Source of the DNA: Triangularia verruculosa
Taxonomy: Eukaryota; Ascomycota; Sordariomycetes; Sordariales; Podosporaceae
Assembly (NCBI GenBank): GCA_033296885.1
Contig: MU863999.1
Span: 44,646-108,645 of the forward strand
Direction: 5' to 3'
DNA: 64,000 nt
Shown: piece by piece, positions 45,838 to 56,486 of the stretch
Position numbering within the stretch: the first letter of the stretch is position 1
Layout of the letters: each line of letters opens with the position of its first letter
Translations under genes and position numbers: made by a program
Notes under the pieces: generated by a model
Databases searched by the model: none
The model's input: the letters and a program-made list of their open reading frames with translations, nothing else
What the model was told of the DNA's origin: nothing

Positions 45838-46524
45838 CAACAACAACAGCAGCAGCGGCAGCGGCAGCAGCAAGAACTCCAACGCCAGCAAGAAATTCAA
45901 CGCCAGCAAGACTTCCAGCGCCAGCAAGAGCTCCACCAACAGCAAGAACAGCTCCTCCAACAGCAACTCCTCCAGCTTCAACAGCAACAGCAACAAAACC
46001 AACCCCCCACCGTAGCCCAAGAACACCAACGCGCCGCCCTCGCCACCGCCATCCCCCAACAACGATTGCCCACCATCCAAGAGCATTCCCCCCCGGAGTC
46101 CCGCCACAGCAGCCTCAACGGCCTCCGCACGCTAATGTCGCGCATGCGCATGGCGAGCAACAGCAGCACGAACCAGAACAACTCCCCCAGAAACCGGCAG
46201 CCGACAGATTGGTTCAACCCCCTCGACCGGCCCTCCCCCCCGTCACGACCGCGGTGGGGCCAGCGGTTCTTCGGGGGGAGGAGGGCCGACGTCGCGGGAC
46301 CGTCTGCGGCCGCGACGGCGGTTTCACCTACGGCGAGGAGGCGGAGGCAGGGGACGCTGCAGCGTCTGAGGACGAGGGGCCGGGCGGCGGCTGATGCGAG
46401 GCATGATGAGCATGGGCTGAGTCGGATGCAGACGGATGGGCCGGGGGAGCAGGATCAGGGGGGGCCGGCGGGGCCGTCGAGGTTTACGAGGTATTGGCAG
46501 AGTGAGGATTTTTCCTTTGTCTAG
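42508..46524 (+). CDS. Large protein kinase-like protein with proline-rich and polyglutamine tails
   Basis: A single-exon gene of 1338 aa. The N-terminal half is a protein kinase domain: a glycine-rich loop (MGWGGLGFAAMY), Lys165 in VVIKFG, HFD at 404-406 with Asp406 and Asn411 (HxDxxxxN spacing kept, but Arg of HRD is Phe), DFG at 436-438, and a C-lobe helix YGIGQVMWNL. A long Arg/Pro/Ser insertion (about 200-300) splits the N-lobe from the later strands. About 646-780 is proline-rich (PPPPPPAPPGPP-like runs), and about 1097-1170 is glutamine-rich, with a run of about 18 Gln in CAG/CAA codons. The C-terminus is Arg-rich. Substrate and pathway are unknown. The kinase core looks potentially active, though divergent. 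Confidence 0.8.
45790..46010 (+). repeat. CAG/CAA microsatellite encoding polyglutamine
   Basis: A run of CAG then CAA triplets lies at about 45799-45860, followed by imperfect CGCCAGCAAGAA-type units to about 46000. The repeat is in frame and encodes pure then interrupted glutamine stretches. It is likely length-polymorphic between strains. Confidence 0.8.
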
Positions 46525-46961
46525 AAAGAGCAATTTCAAGATTTTGGGTAGCTAGTTTCTTGCATTGTTTACAGAAACAAATACAAATGGATTTTGGGGA
46601 TAACCTGAAAGTGACGTCTTGGCGTGGAAAGGGGTTGCCAAGAATTTAAGGGGCTGAAAAGGGGCAAGTTGGTGAGGCCGAGTCTGCACCGAGCCTGCCA
46701 CGACCCTGAGCAAAACGTAGGTAGGGATCCTGTGCGCTGAGAAGGAAATTGATTACAATTGGGATGAAAGTCTATCTATCTTCAGTTACGGTATGTCCGG
46801 TCCATCCAAGCCACATGCAAACTTAGCCACTTATTTTTGTCATTTTTCCGTTCCATTTTCCTTATCCTTTTCCCAAGAACCCAACAATTCCTAACTACTC
46901 CTCCGTTAATTTATCGTTTTGTATGTACCAGACGTCCACGCCGCATCCGTGAGTCGGATGT
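46525..46961. other. Convergent intergenic stretch
   Basis: It contains the 3' flanks of the plus-strand kinase gene and the minus-strand peroxidase gene. No distinct element is seen. Confidence 0.4.
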
Positions 46962-48179
46962 TTACAAGCTGAATGTTCTCGCGGGCAACACTCGAGAGCA
47001 GTCGGTCAGGTTGTTGATGTTGAAGACACCGAGAAGACTGAGGCGGACGTATTCGCGAGCGTACTCCTATCGATATCCAATATTAGAATAGGCCACAGTC
47101 AAGGAAGTGCTACCACTTACAAAGTCCCACGGAGCTTGGCCATTAGGTCCAGCGAACGCCTTGAAGGCAGGGAACAGGCGAGGGTGTTCACTCAGGACGA
47201 GATCGCTGGGGAGGCGGAAAATATCAGGAGCAGCGCGGGCAGCGAGTGTCTGTGCGTAGTACAGCACGTCCCAAATACCGGGGGTGCTGTCCTGGGGTGC
47301 GCCAGCACGAGCGGGATTCACAAAGCGCTGCCGGCTGGTAGAGTGAGCACCCAAGAGGGCAGCAAGCCCCAGAGGCTGGATGGTCTTGGCGCGGAACAAG
47401 TTGATCAGCTTCTCGGCAGGGTCGAAGGGGCTAGGGAGGAGCCCATCAGGCGCAGGGATGGAGCTGTCATGGCGGCCGACAAAGGAACGGATGCGAGGGC
47501 CCCTGTTTGGAGAACATTGTCAGTCGGGCGGCGATGAGGAACAAATCAAGCTTGGGGGATTTGCTTACAGAGGGCACACAACAGTGGCAACATTGGCACC
47601 CATTTGGATCAAATCGGCCATGCCAACGCCGAAGTAACTCCAGCGGTCATACCAGAACGTGTATTGCTGGACGATCTCCTCCAACCCGTTGTTGGCTCGG
47701 CGGAGAATCTCCTCTGGCGCAAGAACGATGGATCCATCAGCGCCGCCAAAGTCGCCTGTGAACTTGGACCACCCAGCGGCATCGTGATAGCCGAGACGGA
47801 TGGCGCCACGAGCGGCATCTGTACATTGCCCGTCCAAGCCACGGAACTGCTCTGTCATCTCTTCGGCGATGTAGTACCAGACGCAGCACGTGTCTCTGAC
47901 ACAAGCCTCCGAGTTCAGGGGGGGTACATAGTCGTAGTACTCGTTGGTCTGGGCATCGAAACCCTCAACCAGGATGGCTCGGATCAGAAGCCCTACAGCA
48001 CCGAGCTCACTCCGGTGAAGCCCCAGAAGATCACCGAGGAGCTCCCTTGGTTCGTTGAAGTCGGCTTCCTTCAGGGCCTCTAGGACGCTCGAGTTCATCA
48101 TTCCCGGGTGGGCTTGGACAGCAGTCGAGAGCATGGCTGCGCCGCCGGCCAAGGCGGTAGCGAATGAGGACACCTTCAT
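46962..48179 (-). CDS. Secreted class II heme peroxidase (lignin peroxidase-like, AA2)
   Basis: I read complement(join(46962..47066, 47121..47502, 47569..48179)), 365 aa; the introns are 54 and 66 nt, with GTAAGC and GTAAGT donors. A signal peptide (about 23 residues, ending VQA) is followed by the plant-type peroxidase fold. The distal site is Arg128 and His132 in IRLGYHDAAGW; the proximal heme ligand is His257 in LAALLGAHSTSRQ. VGRHDSSIPAPDGLLPSPFD is the characteristic class II segment before the proximal helix. The C-terminus (LTDCSRVLPAR) has a cysteine that probably pairs within the domain. It should oxidise phenolic substrates with H2O2 outside the cell. The long Trp radical path of ligninolytic enzymes cannot be judged here. 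Confidence 0.9.
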
Positions 48180-50013
48180 GATGGGTGGCTGAAGATAAAG
48201 AAGTGAAGGTTCTGGCGACAAGAGCTCAATCAACGGAGGTAGGAAGACCAGACTGGATGTCGAGACTGTCTATGAGTTTGACCTCCGATCGATATAGATA
48301 TACGGCACCTCAAGTCAACCTAGGGGCTCGACCGTGTCATGTTGACCATTCACAGTTTCCCGGATCGTAATCACTGGCTAGTCCATGCCGGAGCATTTGA
48401 CACCTCGGTCTAGACGCCGGGCCAACTTGCCATGCCATCTTTTGCGACTTTAATCCCGCGGCGTGTGCTGTTTTTCTGGGTCAGTTTGTTTGGTGCCTCC
48501 GGCTCTCCTTCACAGACCCTGCTGAGGAACAGTCGTCGCGCATTCTGGCTCACTATTTCGTGAGCTAACCCGGAGTTGACTCGGCGAGCGCAAGACATGA
48601 GGTTGGAACGGTTGTTGTCTTCACCCAGGTCATTTCCCTAGCCTCCCATAAGGCCCCAAAAAACCAGCCAGACTCGCGGCAGGGTGCAGATGTGGAGGCA
48701 GATACGATCTGGAACCATGGATAATCAAGAAAAGGCAACTGGCCGAGGCCAATGGCGAGGAGGAACCGTAGATGGACGCTCAGTGTGTGGGCTTTCCGGC
48801 GAAGTTTCTTGACATCTAAGACGAAATAGACTTCTCGGTGACGCGTGGGGAGGCCGAATGGTGGAGCGATTGGGGGCAGGGCGGGGCACAAGCTCCCATG
48901 GTAAAGATCGAGGAACCACTCCATCACTGAACGTACTAGCTTCGACACCCGGATCTTGACATGCAATGACATGGGAAGTCTGTCGGGACACTCAGGCGCT
49001 GAAGGATGAGGAATGGAAGCATGGTGCTTTTCGGATTGTGTTCGTCATTCTGAGTTTTCTTGTCCATTCCGAATTCGCTGGTCGTGTTGGCGATTTGGAG
49101 GACGCGTTGAAGAAGCAGCCGTTTTTTCTCTCTGCTGAATTGGGTTTGACTTGGGCGAGGCTAGTTTCAGGGGAAATCGGCACCAATGTGGGTTGGGCAC
49201 ATGCACTTGGCTTGGAGCCTTGGTGATGTCACCAACCAACTGAACTGAATAAGTTGCAGAAGAATACATCGATACATGCCGGGAGATGCCTTTGACAACT
49301 ACAGTCATCTTCAAGGTTCCTGTCTCATACTCATCACAGACTCCATTGATGCTGTTGGCCAACAGGTCGGGTTCTTTTTGCAAATACCTACCTAGGTAGT
49401 TTACCTCCTCTAGGGCAGGAAAACATGCACCTGTCTTCTTGTCACGAGATAAAGGAATTTATATCCCCTGGACGACCTTATTTCAACTGCTTTCCAAAAA
49501 CCAGAACAATACGTTGAACGAACTGAGGTGGCAATGGCCAAAGTCCACCTGCAGTGTTTACACCCCCACGCCGGAGATCGCACAAAGGTTGGACAACAGG
49601 ATGGCAATTAATATTGCAAGCCACAGTGCCACCATTCATCTTGGAGGACTACATCACCGTTGCAGAAAGAGGCTTACAGTTGAAGTCAGCCGCAGATATT
49701 TCATGCAACTCTCGGGCAGTTATGCGTGTAATTTGTCTATTGATGCCTGTTCTGGAAGCCAAGCCGCTTCGCAAATGTCTTTCACTGAGCACTCATTGTT
49801 GTACCACGCCGACGGGAGAAGCCTTGGCGTTGTTCCGGACCACTTCCACGCCTGTCAATTTCTTTATGTCTTTGTTTTTGAATCTCGGCCTGCGGCTCAG
49901 ATCTCCGAGACCGGGCTCAAGGATGTTGTTGTCGTAGTTCGCGCGTCGTGTCCAAACCTGCCGTCGTCTCTCGGTCGCTAGACATCTTGATTCTGCTGTC
50001 ATCGACAACGGTG
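48180..50013. other. Intergenic stretch between peroxidase and aspartic protease
   Basis: A TATA-like AT run at about 48288-48302 lies about 115 bp from the peroxidase start. A TACCTAGGTAG palindrome is at about 49389-49399. The frame 49439-49981 (180 codons) has no ATG at its start and no recognised domain, so I do not call it; it overlaps the likely protease leader. Confidence 0.4.
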
Positions 50014-51537
50014 ATGATGCTAGTACCGGCAGGTCTCCAGCTGGCCTTCGCGCTTCTTGGGGCAGCGCTGGTCTTGCCCTCCTTGGACAGCAAAAGGGGG
50101 CTGTTGTCTTTTCCTGTTGTCCAAAAACGAAGTCAGCCCCTGCATCTTAGGAAAAGAGACAACGTTGTTGCGCTGGGAAATGTCTCAACACTGACATACC
50201 TGATCAGACGTAAATTCTCATCCAATCTTTCATTCAACCTGTCACCACCTAGATAACTGACACGATGCACAGTCCAAATTGGCACCCCCCCTCAGCCTGT
50301 GGAAGTCGTCCTTGACACTGGATCTTTCGAGCTTTGGGTAGACCCGACGTGCGCAACGGCTGCCACCGAGGGCCAGGAAGAGAAGTGCAATGCTTCTGGA
50401 AGATATGTTCCAAACAGGTCCTCCACTTATGTCGACCAAAAGGCGACGCAGCACATCGGGTATGGGAAGGGCGGCGCCGAGATCAGTTACGCAGCTGATA
50501 ATATTCTGGTCCCTGGAAGCAGTCAGTTCTTCTTCTCGTTCACCGTCAATTTATCTTCTGATGGCCAGGACTAACACACTGACTTGACAGATTCCCAGGC
50601 ATTACGAAACGTCATCTTTGGTGTAGGCCTAAACACGACCGAGCTTGCTTGGGGTGTGGGTGGCATTGGCCATGGCAATGGTTTCAACCTCCATTACAAC
50701 AACCTGATCGACGAGCTCCACGAGCAAGGGATAACACAATCCAAGGCCTTCAGCATAGCTCTAGGAGGCCAGTATTCAGAGACCGGGGGTGCCATCATTT
50801 TTGGCGGCGTCGACACAAAGAAGTTCAGTGGCAGACTGCACAAGTTCGACAATATGCCTCCCCAAATTGAGGGCAGCAAGGAAGGCCCATGGCGCTACTG
50901 GATACAAATGAAGTCAGTTGGGGTGACCACGCCAAAGGGATTTGTCTCGACGTACGAGTACTCGACGATGCCTGCTCTGCTCGACACTGGGTCCACATGG
51001 AGCTATTTGCCCCAACATATATTCGATAGCCTCAAAGAAGATTTCAATGCCACTCTTTCGGAAGATGGCAGCCTCGAAGTCCCCTGTTCGATGGTTGACC
51101 AGTCTGGCACCGTCGACTTTACGTTTGGAGACCTGACGATTCAGGTTCCGTACTCGGAGTTTATCTCGCAGCTGGAACCGGGTTATTGTGCGCCGGGCGT
51201 GTTGCCGAGAAAGGGATCGTACGATCGAGCGGTCCTGGGGGACTCATTCTTGCGGTCGGCCTATGGTCAGTTAATATTCTATCAATGATCAGGTACCTAA
51301 TAGAGCGCGCACTTACTGGCTGTTCTAGTCATCTTTGACCAAACCAATCAACACCTCTACATGGCGAGCTACCGCGACTGTGGCACAAACGAGCAGACAC
51401 TCTCCGGAGAAGTTGGAGCTGCTCTCAATTTGACGGGACAGTGCCATTCCAGTCACCACCTTTTTGCATCGATTCCAATGTGTTGGTTCATTGCGCCATC
51501 GGCCTTTGTTCTGTGGATCTTTGCATTGTTCTTGTAG
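50014..51537 (+). CDS. GPI-type aspartic endopeptidase (yapsin/candidapepsin-like)
   Basis: I read join(50014..50209, 50273..50521, 50591..51265, 51329..51537), 442 aa; the introns are 63, 69 and 63 nt. A signal peptide and a short propeptide ending in LRKRD (possible Kex2 cleavage at KR) precede a pepsin-fold enzyme with catalytic Asp80 in LDTGSFELW and Asp280 in LLDTGSTWSY. YVPNRSSTYVDQ and the flap-like region follow the first motif. The C-terminus ends in a hydrophobic helix (FIAPSAFVLWIFALFL) typical of GPI attachment. It probably acts at the cell surface or wall in protein processing. The start could also be the ATG at 50017. Confidence 0.9.
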
Positions 51538-52610
51538 CGAGGCGCGAGTTGATGACATTTTGCATTAAACTGCGATTGCCGAAATGTGGTTGAGGCATTG
51601 TGGTAGCATCTTCGGTGCGATTTGGGAGAGAGTACCTAGACTTCTGCAACAGCAAGATACAACAACTTATACATATTTATCCGTGAACAAGGAACAGGCC
51701 TTCCCACTCGTCGGTCAAGCTCCGTTTTGTCCGGCATGAGCTTGGGGTCCCTAAGCAGATTTCGTGGCGATAACGAGCCGTGTGAAGCCCAACTGCATAA
51801 CGCAAGGAACTTGATATATCACACCATCCCTCAATGAAGCTCTCAGTCCAACACCTTGCCTGTCGGTGCCGATGTACTTGCGAGCTTGGATTCAGTCCCC
51901 CGTCTGAACTCTCGGTTTGGATGTCAGCGACATAGCTCGTGTTCAGCCTGGGCCTTCATGCCTGCCTCAATCAACATACTTGTTGCTGGTGGCTACCACT
52001 TTCCCTCTCAGATTCTGGCCTCCATTGGACGCTAGAAATGACGTGTACATCGCCCCATTGCGACGTGTTGCCTAGGTAGGTACCTTGGGAAAGGCGGAGA
52101 ACAATCGGACCTTACCAGGCCCTCCTCCGGCAGACGTCTTCGTTCTGCTCCTTCCTACTCGAATAGTCAGAGTCTTGCCTAGGTAGAGGTATCCGTCTGA
52201 TGACATATGCGGTGGAAATGGATGGATCGCTGCAGAAGTGACCCCACCCCAGAGCAGGAACTTCAACCTGCATGGAAACGTTGAACTCTCCCACTCATCT
52301 TCCTCTTCCATTCCGTCCAGCATCTTTTCTCGACCTCCTTCGCGTTGTCTCCAGACAGCGCGAACGTCTTCACCACCTGAAGGGAGTAGCGGGCGTCCGC
52401 GTCCGCTTTGTCACGACTGTTACGACCAAGGAAACGACATATCAAGGCGAGTACAGGAACAACTCGTGGACCAAGCCGCGCTTGATGCTTGTTATGACAT
52501 GAACCTTTCCTGACCGAGATCTCTCCAGTCATCGCCCTTGGCTCACACGCTCCAATCCATCCGAACAACCTCCAATCCCCCCTTTGCCAACCTCCTTTTC
52601 CATTTTTTTG

Positions 52611-52682
52611 GTTCCGCTTCTAGCACCATGCGGTGCCGGTCCCGCTTCTAGCACCGTGGGTGGTTCCGCTTCTAGCACCATG
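52611..52682 (+). repeat. Triple short tandem repeat
   Basis: The word CCGCTTCTAGCACC occurs three times, at about 52614, 52642 and 52666, separated by short GTGG/CGGTG spacers, each followed by ATG or GTG. Confidence 0.6.
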
Positions 52683-53630
52683 GACTTCGAGTTCGACAGA
52701 GACAACATCTTCTTAAGGTATGGATACCCTCATCGCCACCATCTCGACTCCAGCACAATCTGTCTCTGACACGCATCAAGTTTGGAACTCGACGGTGGTG
52801 GTGTATAGGTATGCTATTGGTGGACAATCCAACGCTTACCGCCTGCTGCATCGATATGATGGTGATGGGAAAAGTCGACATCGAAGGATCAAGAGCAACG
52901 TCACTCCGCCATGGCTCACTTGCATCATTTCCTTCACCATTCCTACAATCTTGGTGAGCATTCTCGATTTTTTTCACTTCTCGCAAGAAGTGTCTGACAG
53001 GTTCTTTTCAGAGTGATCTTCAAGCATGGATTGTGTGGTCTGCTTGCTGGGCACGCGGGGTAGAATTGCGGGACAGGATGGGAACAGGATGTTTGTGATG
53101 GGGGATCTTCGTCGGGTAAAACACATAGATAGCTGCCATCCTTAATAGATTTCCAACAACGGTTCCATCGTAACAACCTTCTCTTTGCCGCGCAAATTTC
53201 CTAGTTTCCTTTGTTCCCGTGCTTCCAGACAAACTGGAAGTAATCTGAAACCAATGTCATGTCACCGGGTCATGCCTTGTTTATAGTTTAAGCACTGGCT
53301 GGACTTTTACAGTTTTCTCGTCCAACGTGATTTCAGTGCGTTTTCTCAGGTACACAGACAAATCTACCAAACTCATGGGACCCTCAGGAATTGGAGTGGC
53401 ATGAATAGGAAATTGCAGGGAAACGATACAACAAAGGAGGGACTTCCGTCGAGACAAATCACACCTCTGTGAGGGAGGCACAGGAAGGGATTCAAACATG
53501 GTACAAGACACGCAAACAGGAAAGTTGGCAAAAGTCACAAAAGAATGTTTGGAAGAAATGTATGCTCAGTGGTTTCATCTTGATGTCAACTCCAAACCAA
53601 GCTGTCATGATCTGAGCACTGGTATTTGAA

Positions 53631-53912
53631 ATGAAAGTTTTGGGTGTAGGTGATCTCTTATGGGAAGAAGAGCCACCAAAAAGAAGGTCTGGTGAACTCT
53701 TATGGGAAGAAGAACCACCAGGAAAGAAATGTCTGCTTCGTCTTCATCAGTCTGATTGTGAAAGCCCAATCAGGCTGCCTGTCAAAGCAATTTTGATCTA
53801 TTACGAAAGTGAGAGGTGGCGAACTCCCCATGGGACTGAGAGGGCCGCCACCCACGCAGAAGAAAGAGAGAAAAGAAGGGAGAGTTTGGAGAAGAGACTG
53901 GTTATTATATAG
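53631..53912 (+). CDS. Small hypothetical ORF with internal duplication
   Basis: An ATG-started frame of 93 aa contains LLWEEEPP twice, 14 residues apart, encoded by a 24-bp direct repeat (53655-53678 and 53697-53720) with a 42-bp period. The rest is charged and has no recognised domain. The frame-preserving repeat is mild evidence for coding, but a chance ORF is equally likely. Confidence 0.2.
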   Translation: MKVLGVGDLLWEEEPPKRRSGELLWEEEPPGKKCLLRLHQSDCESPIRLPVKAILIYYESERWRTPHGTERAATHAEEREKRRESLEKRLVII

Positions 53913-56486
53913 TCAGACTGAGGGCGGCCTGTGCACGCATGACGATTCTCTCCGAGTGCAAATCGCCTGTGCTCGACCTGAGGGAGAGGGGACATGCGGG
54001 TCTTGCTAGGCAACGGCCTGAGGAAGAGGCGGCTGAGTGCTGGAAAGCGGAGAAAGTTTGGGTTCCGGCCGTTTCCGTTGGGTAGAATGGAAGGAGGGAG
54101 AGGAGGACGACGATGTCATTGCTGTCGTTGCCTTGGCTTGTGACTGGGTAACGGGGGTACTGGCGGGTCATCTGCTGCCGCGCTGCCTCGATTCGAGGAC
54201 CTTGAGGGATAGACGATGATAGAAGGAGGGGGTGAGGGGCATGTGGCACTGCCGTTGCCTTGCCTCATCAGGAAAGAGAGTGAAGCTCCATGATGTCGTT
54301 CTGGGTCGACAGAGGAACAAGGCAGCAGGTGTTTCCTTTCCCTCCAGCTAGAGTCATTATCCCCCCATATTCTTACTTTTCGTTCATCACTGACTTCGAA
54401 AACCTTTCATCAACTCATCCTCCTCCGCTTGACGCAAGGCTTCTGAGCCGCCATCTCGATACAGGCTATTCAGCAAGGCCTAGGCAACGGCCTCAAGCCC
54501 ATCGCCGTGGTCGCTGGAACCACGTGATGTGGTTGTAAGTTATTCCATTCCTATGATTACCTCCTAGCCCCCAAGCCACCCCCTGACCGAAGCATGACTG
54601 CAAGCTGACTGTCTCGTGCTTCCAAGTCGGCCGTTCCTTGGCGATAATTTTCTCCCCTCTGCTTGTCCATGAAATTCTTGGCCGTTTCCCGTTCTGGAAG
54701 AGGGTGATGAAACCGATAGCGAGTCTGCGAATGGGTTTGGTACACCGCCCGGTAACAGTCTACGATGATGGCGACTGACAGTCCTCTAGGTACCGTCGGC
54801 TCCATCGCGCCATCAAGTCAGTGCCTCGGCCTCAACTGTCAGCGTACAGGAGCTGCCGCGGATTCTCATCATGACACACATGTGTCTTACCAGGAGCTGA
54901 TGGAGGCTCTATTCCACTGGCATCGCGGCATCTCATTCAACCACGGCCGCGCCGAAATGTTTTCGACGCTCGAGTCAAGATGGCACCTTGATTGCGTCCG
55001 AGTCCATTTCCGATGGCTGGTTCAATGGGTCGATGTACGATCCCTATTGTCGCCGACATCCCCGGCGATCAACTCAGTTAACCGTGCTGCGATGTCTCAA
55101 GCCGATTCTCAAGAGCTGATCTAAAGTTCAACTGGTATCCCACCAGGGCTGGTGATGAGAATCCGCGGCATAGATAGGAGGTGAGTTTTACGTCTTCCAA
55201 CAAGCTCCGGGCAACGAACCATGCAGAAGTCTAACACTATGGCAGCACGTTGTTCGTGGAGTCTTCCACGACCACCACGCTCCGACTTCACCTTTGAACT
55301 CGGCTGCCTGTCCTGCATTGCTCAGGGATACAGAAGCAATGTCACGCACCTACGACAGTCAGCTTAGGGGAGCCGAAGGCTACTGGCAGCAACCTGCGGG
55401 GGAGTGGGGGAATGTGGCAGCGGAGACACAGCCTTGGGCGAGAAGAGGCTTGAAGCACACGACATCAACCCCGCCAGTGTCCCCAAAGGAGGCAATCTTG
55501 TGTAGGGTATGGCGTTGTAAAAGAACTTTACTACTGTTTGGAACGCTTTCCCCTATGAGGCGTATTTGTGTAGCTAGATAGACTAGTCTGGTCAATGTTT
55601 TTGTTTTATTCCGTACCACTTCATCCACAATCCACTGAAAATTTATGTGCTGTGCTTCTGGCAGTGTTCAACTTTAGGTCGTCCAGGTTTCACCAACGTT
55701 GCAACCTAAACTAGATGCGGTCCAACAGTAGGGGGCCTGGGGCCCATTTATCCCTTACCAAGTGGAGCGTTCGTTAGTCGTCTTCGGGCAGCATATGCCC
55801 TCTCTGTGATGGAAGTATCCATTGTCATAGAAGCAAAGAGCAGTTGTTAGGTGGTCTTCTGGGTTATCCTTCCAGATGTCGAGTCTGGCGCTGGATAGGT
55901 AATGGCAAGTTGGGTAAGCGCGTTTGCCTCTAAGGGATAACAAATCCCTTCAAGACTTCTCTCTTCATCGACCTCATCTCTCATGTTCACGATCCGTCTG
56001 TTAAGGCTCGGGTCACGATTGGTCACAAGGTTGGACCTAGCCAACTTCACCTTCACCCGGAGCCCCTGCGAGCCCCTGATTCTATGCGCACGGGCCAGCT
56101 GTTTGATGAAAGCGCTACATACCTTACCCAGGTAGGTACACAAACTACAAATGTACGTACATGAGATCAATGAGCTTTGAAGTGCTACTATGAAGCCAAG
56201 GTGCCAGTATCATAGTGTGACTTAACACTTGTATACCTTACCTATCAAAGACAGATTGCAGCGACTAGGACCACAATCCCATCATTCTTTTGGTAAAATA
56301 CTCTTCATTATCACGTCGAATAGCATATTCCCTTCCATTGATCTGTATCCCTTATCCCAAGGCAAAGGTTAAATACAATCCTAGCTGATGTTTCCCTCTT
56401 CATCACTGTGTTACAGTGGTCAAATACATATCGTCACAGAAGCCACCCACTCAAATTGAACAACTCTTGTGCCAGACACCCGATAT

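Larger units (their letters stand above)
51538..56486. other. Long gene-poor stretch
   Basis: It is 4.9 kb with no confident gene. It holds a triple short repeat at 52611-52682, a duplicated 24-bp word at 53655-53720, and small ATG frames (53631-53912, 93 aa; 54765-55124, 119 aa) with no recognised domain. TACCTAGGTA-type words are at about 52071 and elsewhere. Spliced genes with very short exons cannot be excluded. Confidence 0.4.

Noticed and set aside
49439..49981. 180-codon ORF just before the aspartic protease
   Set aside because: Non-ATG start and no recognised domain; it lies where the protease leader is expected.
38024..51537. A secondary-metabolite gene cluster
   Set aside because: No polyketide synthase, NRPS, terpene cyclase or cluster-type regulator is present.
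54765..55124. 119-aa ATG ORF in the gene-poor stretch
   Set aside because: No domain, and it contains a CTAGGTACC intergenic-type word near its start; not called as a gene.
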